Shown piece by piece: positions 1 through 8,429 of a stretch of DNA of 40,166 nt. Every line of letters begins with the position of its first letter. Positions within the stretch are counted from its first letter, which is position 1. The notes beneath the pieces were generated by a model, which was not told the origin of the DNA, did not search any database, and saw only the letters and a program-made list of their open reading frames with translations. The position numbers and the translations under genes are program-made. The DNA is from a virus: the IMG/VR virus record IMGVR_UViG_3300031692_000009, positions 1-40,166 of that record, one strand, 5' to 3'.

Positions 1-127
1 ATCTGATACTTGAGCAGTGTTTTGACTCCATCTAAATTGAATCTTACCCCCTGTTTTACCTGTTTTGACTAAAGCCTTTTCATTTATAAAGGCAGCCGTT
101 GAACCGTCACAACCATATGAAATATCA
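1..127. repeat. Terminal repeat, left copy (circular join)
   Basis: Bases 1-127 are identical to 40040-40166. The minus-strand fibre frame reads through the join without interruption, so the two copies are one locus seen twice. The length, 127, equals a common maximum k-mer in short-read assemblers, so I read it as the overlap of a circular contig and not as a biological direct terminal repeat. The unique circle is 40,039 bp. Confidence 0.9.
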
Positions 128-1683
128 GTTGTTAAGTTATGCCTTGATATCCTTGTATTTGTATCAGCATTTCCAGTTGTTGAAGTTGCTGGACCTATAC
201 AAATTTTAGTTGTTAACTGTTCAACCGATCCAGTCAACGCCCATTCACTTTTAAAATCAGCATTTGCAGCCCCGGAAACTGCTAAATTAAATTCTATTTC
301 AAATATTCCGTTTGATGGTAGATGACAAAACAATTCATCATCATTTCCTAAAACGCTATCATTATTGACAGTTTGTGTCTCAATTTTTTTTATTATTTTT
401 GGGATATCCCATGATTCAAGTTTATTCCCTTGTGTATTGCTTATCATGAAATCAGTTATAAGTGAAAATGAATTTTCATTATAAGCCCCTAAATAAATAC
501 ATCCTCCTGCACTTGAATCAATAGTTGTTTCATGTTCAAGAATCTTTATAGCTTCACCATCTTTTTTAAAAATAGCCCTTATTGTATCAATATTTTTTTC
601 AAAATAAATTTGGAATCTTTCGTTAATTAACAAACTATTAACAAATGTTAAGTAATAATCAGTTAAAACCCCACCTTCGTATACTTCTAGATAAAAATCA
701 TCATTATCAACAGAAACCTCAATATAATTATCAGCATCTGACCACCAAACAATAGAAGATGTAAACCCTTCTTTTTTGCAATATACTTCAAATTTAGCAA
801 TAAAACTTATAATACTGCAATATAAATGTAATCCGGCCTCGTTTCCTGTCTGGTCGAAGGGGTCAAGCCTTTGGATTCCTAACTCTCCCAGGATTGGATC
901 GTTATATAATAAATAAGAATCATAAGCTATATCAAAAGCATTTTCCCACCCAGTAACCGTCCCTTGATATAATTGGAATGAATTTATATAGCCAGCTTGA
1001 TCGGGATCTTTTCTAACTAGCTGGACCAATTGAATCGATATATATTCGTTCTGAGCGTTTATAACCGTATAAGCTTGACAATTAATAAATGTAATATCAT
1101 CCCATCCGGCCGGACTTCCATTAGTTGTAAAATCTTTTTTCTGTGGGAAAAATACCCACCATCCAGATCTAGGATTTGAAAAATTACTAGGATCATATGT
1201 AATGCTATAATTATTTGAATTATCAGTCCCGAGTTTTAATGTTAATTGTGTGAATTTCGTATAATCTGAAATATAAACAACAAAGGCAATATTATCGTCA
1301 GAATCGGATGCCGATCCATCATTAAAAACCTCTAGATCAATACTTGAAATAGTTTTGTAAATTCCAATATACCCAGCAACATCATCATTTTCAAGAAATC
1401 TAACACTGCTTTGGCCTATTGAATAATTAGTTGTATCATCCGACAAAGTACTACTAGCAGTCAAAGGGGTCCATAATGAACTATCTTGAAACTGGTCAAC
1501 CTCAAATACATTAGTCTGGTAAAAAACTTCTTTATAATCGTTTAATCTAACAGACTGAGATCTTGCCATTTCTTGATCTAAAATACCAACAACTCGATGT
1601 TCTTCATTTTTAACAGAGGCGTTTATTGCCTGCCCTGATCCATTAGTAAAACTTAATGGGGTAAATTTACTAGCCTCAGCCAT
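1..1683 (-). CDS. Fibre-like / head-decoration structural protein (main part; continues across the join)
   Basis: On the circle this gene is 577 codons long, starting at ATG 1683 after GGAGGGTG and ending at 39989. It is beta-rich with few charged helices. Residues of about 60-225 form a jelly-roll or carbohydrate-binding-like domain, with an SDSDD segment followed by a YIS strand and a WDDI segment. A second sandwich with a paired WW motif lies around 240-410, and a Ser/Thr/Gly-rich domain follows to the C-terminus. The same SD-x-DD...YIS...W-x-x-I pattern occurs inside the larger tail-tube protein at 34968-36053. It lies between the MuF/portal genes and the scaffold gene, which favours a head fibre or decoration protein over a tail-tip fibre. 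Its start overlaps the stop of the upstream gene. The function is inferred from composition and position. Confidence 0.75.
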   Translation of the reverse strand, partial: MAEASKFTPLSFTNGSGQAINASVKNEEHRVVGILDQEMARSQSVRLNDYKEVFYQTNVFEVDQFQDSSLWTPLTASSTLSDDTTNYSIGQSSVRFLENDDVAGYIGIYKTISSIDLEVFNDGSASDSDDNIAFVVYISDYTKFTQLTLKLGTDNSNNYSITYDPSNFSNPRSGWWVFFPQKKDFTTNGSPAGWDDITFINCQAYTVINAQNEYISIQLVQLVRKDPDQAGYINSFQLYQGTVTGWENAFDIAYDSYLLYNDPILGELGIQRLDPFDQTGNEAGLHLYCSIISFIAKFEVYCKKEGFTSSIVWWSDADNYIEVSVDNDDFYLEVYEGGVLTDYYLTFVNSLLINERFQIYFEKNIDTIRAIFKKDGEAIKILEHETTIDSSAGGCIYLGAYNENSFSLITDFMISNTQGNKLESWDIPKIIKKIETQTVNNDSVLGNDDELFCHLPSNGIFEIEFNLAVSGAANADFKSEWALTGSVEQLTTKICIGPATSTTGNADTNTRISRHNLTTDISYGCDGSTAAFINEKALVKTGKTGGKIQFRWSQNTAQVSD

Positions 1684-1969
1684 TTTTAACACCCTCCAAC
1701 AATAAAGGATTTGTATGTTTTATTTTAGGGTTTTTCCTCTCAATTACTGGATGGATACTACTTTTTATTTTAATAGCTGGAATATCCATCTTAATTCTTA
1801 AGGCTTTTACCTCAACTTTTTCATTATTTAATTTTGTTATTTCAGTCTGACTAAAATTTAATAGATCCTTTATAGAATCAACGAAATTAACACAAAAAGT
1901 TGCATAGGCGTTATTTTCAAAACTTTTATCTTTTTTTTCAGGGATCTCAAAATCTAAAATAAAATTCAT
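1676..1969 (-). CDS. Hypothetical protein in the head gene cluster
   Basis: A 97-residue protein I do not recognise. It is preceded by GGAGATTAAATAAC and its TGA stop overlaps the fibre ATG, so the two are probably translationally coupled. It is lysine- and isoleucine-rich and has no membrane segment or cysteine motif. The order portal, MuF, small proteins, fibre, scaffold suggests a minor virion or assembly factor. No function can be assigned. Confidence 0.65.
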   Translation of the reverse strand: MNFILDFEIPEKKDKSFENNAYATFCVNFVDSIKDLLNFSQTEITKLNNEKVEVKALRIKMDIPAIKIKSSIHPVIERKNPKIKHTNPLLLEGVKNG

Positions 1970-1974
1970 GTTAT

Positions 1975-2229
1975 TTAATCTCCAATCATTAAACTAATTT
2001 CACATGCTTCAATTTTCCTATATGCTATCTCAAAAACATCAACAGGGCAATAACTAATATATGGCTTTTCCTGTGATTTTCCTATAGGTGGGTAAACAAT
2101 CATATATATGATTGTATTTGGATGGATATCAGGATTAAGCACAATTTTCCCATATTTTTCAAGACAATATTTTTCATATGTTACCTTTTCAGCCTTAATA
2201 ATTTTTGCTCCAATAAAATTATCTCTCAT
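1975..2229 (-). CDS. Small conserved phage protein of unknown function
   Basis: An 84-residue protein. The pattern IGAK-I-KAE near the N-terminus, a tyrosine-rich middle and a closing VFEIAYRKIEA segment recalls a small uncharacterised protein found in many tailed phages, often near lysis or structural genes. That recognition is from memory of the pattern and not from a search. It sits 6 bases after the MuF-like gene in the same transcription unit. Function unknown. Confidence 0.65.
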   Translation of the reverse strand: MRDNFIGAKIIKAEKVTYEKYCLEKYGKIVLNPDIHPNTIIYMIVYPPIGKSQEKPYISYCPVDVFEIAYRKIEACEISLMIGD

Positions 2230-2235
2230 GTTAAT

Positions 2236-2913
2236 TTACTCCTTTTTAATTTTAATAAATATTACCCTACAATGACAATTTATATCTTCTTTTGCTATTC
2301 CAAAGCCTCCGGGATATTCTGCACTATATCCACTCTCTGACCAAAAAAGTCCATTCTGGTCTGCTATTTGGTTATGTAATACCTCATGGCTATGTCTAGT
2401 ATTAATAAATCTTGCTTTCCATTTTTTATTATAACTATTTCTTACTATTTTAAACTTTTTATAAAAAAAATTCTTTACTCCCTCTTTGACTCGATGGCTT
2501 TCAGTTCTTAAGATCCTTTTAGTTTTGTTATAATCCTTCCTGATAAACATTGATATTTTCCTATTTTTAAAGAAATCATCTTTTTTTATTAACTTTACAT
2601 TTTTTGTTAATTTATTTTTTTGTTCATCAAGTCTATTAACAAATGTTTTTTCATCTATTTTCTCATAAACTATATTTTTATTAATTTGTTTCATGGCTTC
2701 ATTATATTGAGCATCAAGTTTTTCGTTTAATTTGGCGTTATATTCCTCAATAGATGACCTATATTGTTTAGTGGCTACACTTTTAACTATATATCTAGAA
2801 TTATCAATTATTTTGCCATATGATGTATTAATTTCTAATCCAATATTAGAATTTGGCTTCTGGAGAGCTTTTTTTAAATTATTAAAAATCCCTTTAATCT
2901 TTGACAATGACAT
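2236..2913 (-). CDS. Minor head protein, Mu F / SPP1 gp7-like
   Basis: A 225-residue protein placed directly after the portal gene, the usual position of the MuF-type minor capsid protein. The C-terminal 70 residues carry the typical ending: RTESHRV, then a region with SHEVLHNQ, then GGFG and INCHCRV. In the family this domain binds the portal or DNA and enters the capsid in a few copies. The N-terminal part is lysine-rich and helical. An in-frame ATG at 2946 exists, but the ATG at 2913 has GGTGAG seven bases upstream and gives a family-like N-terminus. The start lies inside the 3' end of the portal gene, implying coupling. Confidence 0.8.
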   Translation of the reverse strand: MSLSKIKGIFNNLKKALQKPNSNIGLEINTSYGKIIDNSRYIVKSVATKQYRSSIEEYNAKLNEKLDAQYNEAMKQINKNIVYEKIDEKTFVNRLDEQKNKLTKNVKLIKKDDFFKNRKISMFIRKDYNKTKRILRTESHRVKEGVKNFFYKKFKIVRNSYNKKWKARFINTRHSHEVLHNQIADQNGLFWSESGYSAEYPGGFGIAKEDINCHCRVIFIKIKKE

Positions 2914-4210
2914 CGTCAGGCTCACCACCATTATTATTAGTGTCATTTAGTTCATCTTTATCAATTTTCACGAGTTCCTTTTCTGGATCGTCAACAATTG
3001 GATTGTTAGCCACAATTGTTTCTTGAGCGGCCACGCCTGTTCCAACCATATCAATACAGTCATGTATTTTCTCAGATTCATTAATTAACTGAGACTTATT
3101 AAAAATAATATCCGATGCAGTTATTTGACTAATTTGTTTTGATTGTTTCTGGATCTCATTATATTTATTTGAAAAAGTCAATAAACCTATTACAAACTTT
3201 TTACATTCTTTTAAAAACTTATTAGCCTTTTGATCTAGCATACTAAATTTTGATTTTATATTTACATTTGTTAAATTAGATCCAGATAAATCATCTATAT
3301 CAACCGCTTGGGCAAAAAGAAATATATTTTTTCTTAAGATCTCTAAAAATTCTTTTCTTGCCTGAAATGGAACCTCTTTAGATAATATTTCAACATCACC
3401 ATTATCTTTTACATTAATAACCTTGTTTTTCTTTAAAAATTCCATAAATTCAGCGGCAGCCTCTTCGGTTTTTACATTTTCAGCATAATTTTTAACTAGT
3501 AAAATAATTTCTTGGAAATCAATAAAATTATTGGCAAAATCACTTATAATCAAATCATAAGCATCGATTAATGGTTTTATTGGATCTAAATCAGAATAAC
3601 CATATCTATTATTCTCTAGTTTTATAAAAGGAATAACACCCCATGAAATATTGTTATTTAAATGAGTTTCTGTGGATATTTCCTGGTATAATCCATCCTT
3701 TAATTGATAGGTAGTTTTACTTAAGTTATCCCATACCTCACAAAATTTATCATCACCAAGATCATAAATTCTTATAATTTCCGTTACGTTGTCCTCAATT
3801 GTGCCGTCAGTAATCTCAATAATAGTCTCACTTGGAATTGTTTTTTGTTTTAAAACTCCATCTATATCAACATATATAAATAACCATCCAATACTTTTTT
3901 GACTGGCAGCTTCAGCAACATAATAAATTTCCTCGTTAATATCAAAGGATGGATTGAAGTTTTTTACAACCACATCTTTTCCTAAACAATAACTAATTTT
4001 TTGGTCCAGGATCGTTTTAAAAAAATTATTAGCAATTTTGACATTTGACCTGTATATATCCGGATGCTTTTCTTTTCTGGACCAATAAAAAAATTTACGT
4101 GTTTTTATATCATTATTAGTTAAATAATAACGTTCACCATCTACCATCATTTTATATCTGGCAGACCCAATCCAATTATTTATAATTTTTGTTAAAATTG
4201 AACTATCCAA
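2894..4210 (-). CDS. Portal protein, SPP1 gp6-like
   Basis: About 438 residues, normal for SPP1-type portals. The N-terminal half has YYLTNNDIKTRKFFYWSR, followed by NVKIANNFFKTILDQKISY, the usual portal stretch with a conserved Lys-Asn region. The middle has DAYDLIISDFANNFIDFQE, and the tail is acidic with an Asn-rich GGEPDD end. A dodecamer would form the DNA channel and bind terminase and the connector. TTG at 4210 is preferred because GAGGTGA lies five bases upstream; GTG at 4219 sits inside that ribosome-binding site. It is the first gene after the strong promoter at 4239-4267 and overlaps the MuF-like gene by 20 bases. Confidence 0.85.
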   Translation of the reverse strand: MDSSILTKIINNWIGSARYKMMVDGERYYLTNNDIKTRKFFYWSRKEKHPDIYRSNVKIANNFFKTILDQKISYCLGKDVVVKNFNPSFDINEEIYYVAEAASQKSIGWLFIYVDIDGVLKQKTIPSETIIEITDGTIEDNVTEIIRIYDLGDDKFCEVWDNLSKTTYQLKDGLYQEISTETHLNNNISWGVIPFIKLENNRYGYSDLDPIKPLIDAYDLIISDFANNFIDFQEIILLVKNYAENVKTEEAAAEFMEFLKKNKVINVKDNGDVEILSKEVPFQARKEFLEILRKNIFLFAQAVDIDDLSGSNLTNVNIKSKFSMLDQKANKFLKECKKFVIGLLTFSNKYNEIQKQSKQISQITASDIIFNKSQLINESEKIHDCIDMVGTGVAAQETIVANNPIVDDPEKELVKIDKDELNDTNNNGGEPDDVIVKD

Positions 4211-4238
4211 AACATTCACCTCATTATTTTATATCTTA

Positions 4239-4267
4239 ATTATATATAGTAAAAACCCTTAAGTCAA
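4239..4267 (-). promoter_or_regulatory. Late promoter upstream of the portal gene
   Basis: On the minus strand TTGACT (4267-4262) is followed by a 17-base spacer and TATAAT (4244-4239). This is a near-consensus sigma-A promoter about 30 bases before the portal start. It would drive the head and tail genes through the circular join. Confidence 0.75.
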
Positions 4268-4293
4268 TTGACTGTCCAAGCTTTTACTATATA
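4243..4293. promoter_or_regulatory. Nested inverted repeats over the late promoter (operator candidate)
   Basis: TATATAGTAAAA (4243-4254) is matched by its exact reverse complement at 4282-4293. Between them AGTCAATTGACT (4262-4273) is a perfect 12-base palindrome covering the -35 box. Such dyads over a promoter usually bind a repressor or activator. The outer repeat could also form an RNA hairpin in a transcript entering from upstream, but no U-tract follows. Confidence 0.55.
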
Positions 4294-4304
4294 GTAATTA
4301 TATG

Positions 4305-4502
4305 TTATTTAGTTCCATTTACTTCAAGTTTAAGATAAGAATAATCAAAAAACTCGTCAATATCTTCCCTTTTTTCAAATGATAACTTTGATGTTTGTTG
4401 AAATTTATCAACAACCTCAACTATATATATAGTGCCATTTTCAGCTTTTTCATGTGGAATAGGATAATATGAAACAATTGTATAATAATTATCTAATTGC
4501 AT
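4305..4502 (-). CDS. Hypothetical small protein
   Basis: A 65-residue protein with no recognised family. It is aromatic-rich at the N-terminus, with several Tyr before a YPIPHEKAENGTIYIVEVVD segment, and reads like a small beta-strand domain. It is the last gene before the late promoter and is close to the 3' end of the upstream small-gene run. Function unknown. Confidence 0.55.
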   Translation of the reverse strand: MQLDNYYTIVSYYPIPHEKAENGTIYIVEVVDKFQQTSKLSFEKREDIDEFFDYSYLKLEVNGTK

Positions 4503-4511
4503 AATATACCT

Positions 4512-4787
4512 CTATACTCTATAAATTATAGTATGACATAAGGCAGAATTAACGGCCCCATAATGAGAAATATTTTCTAGTCCTTTTTTAATTTGATTTT
4601 TAATATTGTCCATAAAGTATTTTTTAAATTGATTAATCGATGTTTTTTTAATTGGTCCACAATAATCATAAAACTTTTTATTATCCTCAGTTACTGCAAA
4701 ATCAATAACATTCCAATTAATATTAGTTAGATCCTTATATTTTAATGGATCTCCTCTTCTTTTTCTTTTCTTATTTGCATTTGTCAT
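4512..4787 (-). CDS. Hypothetical basic protein
   Basis: A 91-residue protein with a strongly basic N-terminus (KKRKRRGD) and a helical middle. Its start lies within the 3' end of the gene at 4771-5124, so it is probably coupled to it. The basic tail could contact nucleic acid, but I see no known fold. Confidence 0.55.
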   Translation of the reverse strand: MTNANKKRKRRGDPLKYKDLTNINWNVIDFAVTEDNKKFYDYCGPIKKTSINQFKKYFMDNIKNQIKKGLENISHYGAVNSALCHTIIYRV

Positions 4788-5124
4788 TTTCTTTTTGTCC
4801 TCCTCTTTCTATTTCAAAATGTTCACAAAATCCAATTTTCATGTTATCATTTTTAGCCTTTTCTAAGATCTTACATGAATCTTTCTTGAAACAATTATTA
4901 CATTTACTATCCTTTTTTTGATTTGATTCTTCTAAGATCTCTAAGGATCTCCAAGGATGGAAATCAAACCATTTATCTCTAGCCCTTACAATTGTTTTTA
5001 AATTTTCTAAAGTGTTAACTAAATACTCAGCTAATATATAATCGGGTGTATCACTTTCATTTTCAAGACAATTTCTATTTATTACCTGTTTAAATTCTTT
5101 TATTATTTTTTCTCTATTTTCCAT
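4771..5124 (-). CDS. Hypothetical cysteine-rich protein
   Basis: A 117-residue protein. The N-terminal two thirds are helical with an RDKWFDFHPWRSLE segment. The C-terminus has a cysteine cluster (C-x2-C, then C-x5-C, then a later Cys-Glu-His and Lys-Cys) that may bind zinc. The gene overlaps its downstream neighbour and lies between terminase and portal, a position where small accessory genes collect. Function unknown. Confidence 0.55.
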   Translation of the reverse strand: MENREKIIKEFKQVINRNCLENESDTPDYILAEYLVNTLENLKTIVRARDKWFDFHPWRSLEILEESNQKKDSKCNNCFKKDSCKILEKAKNDNMKIGFCEHFEIERGGQKENDKCK

Positions 5125-5139
5125 TGTTTTCTTGACCTC

Positions 5140-5427
5140 CTAAGTTTTTTTAAGTCTCCTGGCTTCACATTTAGAGCAAAGCCCCTTATTTTCTTTATAA
5201 TCTTCATTATTAGGAATATAAGTATTACAGTTCTTGCATTTTATATATTCTGGTCCACCCATTGTATTAATTCCCCTTAGATCTAATAACTTCATTTTTT
5301 TATTTTCTCTTATTACTTTTAATTCTATTCCATTTATGATTTTAATATATCTCCATTTATCATTAACTAATTTATATAATTTGTCTCCATTAATTATTTT
5401 GTAAAATATCATTTTCTTAATATGCAT
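5140..5427 (-). CDS. Small zinc-ribbon protein
   Basis: A 95-residue protein. The C-terminal 35 residues contain CKNC, a 17-residue gap and CSKC followed by a basic end (EARRLKK), a rubredoxin-like or zinc-ribbon pattern. The N-terminus has short beta strands with repeated Lys-x-x-Asn-Gly. The start follows AAAGGA and lies inside the end of the upstream small gene. Nucleic-acid or protein binding is likely; the target is unknown. Confidence 0.6.
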   Translation of the reverse strand: MHIKKMIFYKIINGDKLYKLVNDKWRYIKIINGIELKVIRENKKMKLLDLRGINTMGGPEYIKCKNCNTYIPNNEDYKENKGLCSKCEARRLKKT

Positions 5428-5570
5428 TTTACAAAGTCCTTTAATCTTTCCAATATTCTTTTTCCCTTATAACAAGTACAAGTTGCTATGATTTTTTGAT
5501 TTTTTTCCCCATAATTAATATACATTATGGCTTTTTCAAAATATATATCAGGTTTTTCATTTGATCCCAT
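5409..5570 (-). CDS. Hypothetical protein, 53 residues
   Basis: A short gene with a good GGAGG and ATG at 5570 overlapping the end of the upstream gene, and its own end overlapping the next start by 19 bases. The protein has a YFEKAIMYINYGEKN segment and one CTC motif, ending in basic residues. The tight overlaps on both sides and the strong ribosome-binding site support it as a real gene. Function unknown. Confidence 0.6.
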   Translation of the reverse strand: MGSNEKPDIYFEKAIMYINYGEKNQKIIATCTCYKGKRILERLKDFVKCILRK

Positions 5571-5802
5571 TTTTAAGCCTCCTGAATAATTTAATTAATT
5601 TATTATTATTCATATCATGAATACAAAAATTAAAATTTAAATATCTAAATTCTATATAAAAATCAAAATATCTATCTCGTAAAGTTGCTCCATTGGTCCT
5701 TATCCTATATATCTTTCCTACTCCATTTATAGACCAGGATTTTTTATAACTTATTAAGCTTATTTTAAAAGTTTTAAACCATTTATCAAAGATAACATTC
5801 AC
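5557..5802 (-). CDS. Hypothetical protein downstream of large terminase
   Basis: An 81-residue protein, aromatic- and lysine-rich, probably a small alternating-strand fold (short strands around YRIRTNGATLRDRYFDFYIEF). It starts 11 bases after the large terminase stop and has GAGG upstream. No family recognised. Confidence 0.55.
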   Translation of the reverse strand: MNVIFDKWFKTFKISLISYKKSWSINGVGKIYRIRTNGATLRDRYFDFYIEFRYLNFNFCIHDMNNNKLIKLFRRLKNGIK

Positions 5803-5813
5803 TCAAAGACCTC

Positions 5814-7076
5814 CTATTTTGGTATTCTCCAACCTGATTGTAAAATTATGTCGTCTAATGCATATCTATGAGCGTCTATATGATGGTTATTCTTATCTGG
5901 ATATTGTTTTATCCAATTTCCATTTTTGTCCTTATCAAAAGTATAGGAAACAATTTCCTGATAAGTTCTCGGGCATCTTTTCCTGTCAATATAAATAGCG
6001 TTAAGGTCTGCCAACCATTCAATACCATGTCTTACACTATCAGGCCCCTTTTTACAACAAACGGCGTTAGTATCGTATTCAGTAACCATTGTATTAACTG
6101 TTCTTGGCTCCTGTCCATCACATTTAATAATTTCCCACGGTCTTAACCTTTTATTTAACTTCTTACAAAGGGATGCCGTTCCCATTCCGTACTCATGAAA
6201 CTCGTCAAAGGTCCATATTGATTTTTGATTTTGCTTATAACATAATTTATTATATGCAGTTGGATCGACTGTAAAACCAAAGTCAACGGCCTGTCTAGTA
6301 TATTCAAACATAAATATTTCTTCATCTGTCAATGTAATTTCTTTTACATTTTTAAAGATCTCTCCACCAATACCGGTGATTATTCCCAAATATTCATTTT
6401 CATATGCTCTTAGATCCTGTTCTTTAAGATCTTCGGCCATTTGAATAAAAGTAGCCCCAAGCCATTCTGGATCAACATCTAAATAACTTGAATGATGAAC
6501 TATTCGACCTCTTTTTTCAATAGCAGCCTCTTCATTGACCCAATGACTAGCAATAGGAGGGGGGTTAAAAGTCATTATACAAATAGCCTCTCCACCCCTA
6601 AAGATAGATTGATTTACATTTCTGATTTCTTCCATTCCTTCATATTGGTCAAATTCTTCCCACCATCCATATTTTACAAACCCACTATCAAAGGACATAC
6701 TTTTAATTTTTGTTGGCTCGTCACAACCATGAAATACAATTTTTTGCCCGGACGGCTTAAATGTCATTTCCATAGGTGATTTTATACAGTGCCAATCTTT
6801 TTCCACTCCTAACTGTTTTAAGGCCCATAGAAATTTATTGTATACTGTACCGGATAAAGTATTTTTAACCTTCCTCATGGCTACACAATGAGTAATTAAA
6901 CCCTTTGTATAATAATCCTCCATCATTCCATAAATAATTATTTCAGCAGCAAAGGAGGACTTTGTTGAACCCCTTCCCCCTTTGCATATTAATTCATATA
7001 TTTGATTATCAAGAACTTTATCTATTAAATGATGAAAAGGCTTGGCAATTAAATCCTCTAAATAAATATCTTTCAC
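5814..7076 (-). CDS. terL: Large terminase subunit (ATPase-nuclease)
   Basis: 420 residues, usual for the PBSX/Terminase_3 type. Walker A is CKGGRGSTKS at residues 31-40, an acidic Walker B follows at about 135-145 (GWWEEFDQYEG), and a coupling motif MTFNPPP lies near 165. The RNase H-like nuclease half shows VDFGFTVDP with its catalytic Asp, CDGQEPRT, and a final D-A-H-R-Y-A-L motif. The enzyme cuts concatemeric DNA and pumps it through the portal. The GTG start overlaps the small terminase stop by four bases (GTGA), a typical coupling. Confidence 0.95.
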   Translation of the reverse strand: MKDIYLEDLIAKPFHHLIDKVLDNQIYELICKGGRGSTKSSFAAEIIIYGMMEDYYTKGLITHCVAMRKVKNTLSGTVYNKFLWALKQLGVEKDWHCIKSPMEMTFKPSGQKIVFHGCDEPTKIKSMSFDSGFVKYGWWEEFDQYEGMEEIRNVNQSIFRGGEAICIMTFNPPPIASHWVNEEAAIEKRGRIVHHSSYLDVDPEWLGATFIQMAEDLKEQDLRAYENEYLGIITGIGGEIFKNVKEITLTDEEIFMFEYTRQAVDFGFTVDPTAYNKLCYKQNQKSIWTFDEFHEYGMGTASLCKKLNKRLRPWEIIKCDGQEPRTVNTMVTEYDTNAVCCKKGPDSVRHGIEWLADLNAIYIDRKRCPRTYQEIVSYTFDKDKNGNWIKQYPDKNNHHIDAHRYALDDIILQSGWRIPK

Positions 7077-7531
7077 TTATTCTCACGCCTTCGGCTGAAT
7101 GTATATTTATCCTCTGTCCCTGCACCTTTTTCAAAGTCTGGATAATGTTTTATTAATATCTCTATAGCTTTTAAAGCCTCTCTTATACTAAATATATTGT
7201 CTAATCCTTCATTTTTTGATTTTCTCATTACTGAGGTTAAAAAACTTAAAATTTCTTCTAACTGAGCTTTTTTATGCTTTTTTGCATAATCCCCAGTTAG
7301 TTGGGAGATCCTTAGTTTTATTTCTTTCTTTTTTAATGCTCTATTCCCGGCCTCTGATAAATTTTTTCTGTGCCTTGTTGTCAATTCATCTAATGGAATA
7401 CTATTCTTTATTAAGTTAACAAATCCAGCATTATAAGCACTTAATACATTATCAACCGTTTGAGAATACCATTGACAAAAAATTTCTTCCTGGGCTGTAA
7501 TCGTATAAATTATATCAATTACTTTTCCCAT
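7073..7531 (-). CDS. terS: Small terminase subunit
   Basis: A 152-residue protein with a TAQEEIFCQWYSQTVDNVLSAYNAGF-type helix-turn-helix start, a QLTGDYAKKHKKAQLEEILSFLTSVMR middle and a C-terminal helix with EALKAIEILIKHYP, the architecture of the Terminase_2 family. It binds the packaging site and recruits the large subunit encoded directly downstream. GGTGATTAATT precedes the ATG. I do not identify the packaging site itself. Confidence 0.88.
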   Translation of the reverse strand: MGKVIDIIYTITAQEEIFCQWYSQTVDNVLSAYNAGFVNLIKNSIPLDELTTRHRKNLSEAGNRALKKKEIKLRISQLTGDYAKKHKKAQLEEILSFLTSVMRKSKNEGLDNIFSIREALKAIEILIKHYPDFEKGAGTEDKYTFSRRRENK

Positions 7532-7533
7532 AA

Positions 7534-7854
7534 TTAATCACCAACTTTGCTCCTTGGAACAGGAACCCCCAAAGCAATTAAAATCCATAAATTTATATTA
7601 TGCTTGGCATCAATTTTTCTTTCAAAAAATGATAAAGATCTTGTTTTCCCTTCAAAATATATTATAGCGTGCCATTTATTCCTTGAGTTATCCCAATTTA
7701 TTTTAACTTCAAATTCTTTATTATTGCTATAAAGTTTATAATGCTCCGATTCATCAGAGGCAATATTTGTTATTATTTCCTTTTCCATTTCTACATTATG
7801 AAATTTGATTATTTCTCTTTTAGTTTTTTTGGATAATACTTTTTGTTCCTCCAT
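7534..7854 (-). CDS. Hypothetical protein upstream of small terminase
   Basis: A 106-residue protein, two bases from the terS start and overlapping the preceding gene by 35 bases. The central stretch with WDNSRNKWHAIIYFEGKTRS, followed by SFFERKIDAKHNINLWILI, suggests a small alpha/beta domain that handles nucleic acid, but I cannot name a family. It is probably in the same operon as the terminase genes. Confidence 0.6.
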   Translation of the reverse strand: MEEQKVLSKKTKREIIKFHNVEMEKEIITNIASDESEHYKLYSNNKEFEVKINWDNSRNKWHAIIYFEGKTRSLSFFERKIDAKHNINLWILIALGVPVPRSKVGD

Positions 7855-8275
7855 GATTTTTCATTCCTCCATCTGTTATTATTCTATTAGTTAGTAATAT
7901 ATCAATATCCTTTGGACTTAAGAAAGTATTGCATACATTTTCCAATGAAACCGTTAAGGGCTTTATTTCAAAACTTAAATTACTTTCTAGTATCTTTTCC
8001 ATTTCATTATAATATTTTTTTGCATTAGTTCCAAAATCATACATTAAAATATCTTTATCTACCGTTTTTTGAACAAATGTTTTTCTCTTATTATCTTTAT
8101 CCTTTAAACAATATTTATCAATATATTGTTCTTTTACTGCCTCATAAATGGACTTTTCTTGGTTTAAATCTCTAGTTAACTTAATTACTTGTAATTTGAT
8201 TCCTGGCTCCAATCCCTCAGCGTTATACAACTTAGTTAATGAAGTTAAAACCAAATCAATAAATTTCATTTTCAT
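7820..8275 (-). CDS. Hypothetical helical protein
   Basis: 151 residues from the ATG at 8275, which has GGAGAAGG just upstream; an upstream in-frame start at 8332 lies inside the previous gene and lacks a site. The protein is mostly helical and charged. No motif was recognised. Its neighbours are the RHH-like gene (overlapped) and the terminase operon. Confidence 0.6.
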   Translation of the reverse strand: MKMKFIDLVLTSLTKLYNAEGLEPGIKLQVIKLTRDLNQEKSIYEAVKEQYIDKYCLKDKDNKRKTFVQKTVDKDILMYDFGTNAKKYYNEMEKILESNLSFEIKPLTVSLENVCNTFLSPKDIDILLTNRIITDGGMKNHGGTKSIIQKN

Positions 8276-8426
8276 TTTTTTCCTTCTCCTTATGCAATCT
8301 TTCAATTTTTTCCTCAATAGAGATCCTAACAAAATCTTGAATACTTAAGCCGGGATTTAAGGCCACAATTATTTTAATCTGTTCAATAACTTTCTTATCT
8401 ATTCGTGTAAAAAATCCCTTTAGCAT
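8256..8426 (-). CDS. Small RHH-like or helical protein
   Basis: A 56-residue protein with AAAGGAGC six bases before ATG 8426. The layout (short Phe-Thr-Arg-Ile-Asp strand, helix KKVIEQIKIIVALNPG, turn, second helix LSIQDFVRISIEEKIERL) matches ribbon-helix-helix DNA-binding proteins or their antitoxin-like relatives. It starts four bases after the amidase gene. It could be a local regulator, but no target site is evident. Confidence 0.6.
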   Translation of the reverse strand: MLKGFFTRIDKKVIEQIKIIVALNPGLSIQDFVRISIEEKIERLHKEKEKNENEIY

Positions 8427-8429
8427 CTA

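Noticed and set aside
1-127. Biological direct terminal repeat
   Set aside because: The repeat is exactly 127 bases, a standard assembler k-mer length, and interrupts a gene that reads through when the circle is closed. An assembly overlap explains it.
65-325. Plus-strand frame of 86 codons at the left end
   Set aside because: It runs against the fibre gene, which is the better coding frame, and lacks a ribosome-binding site.
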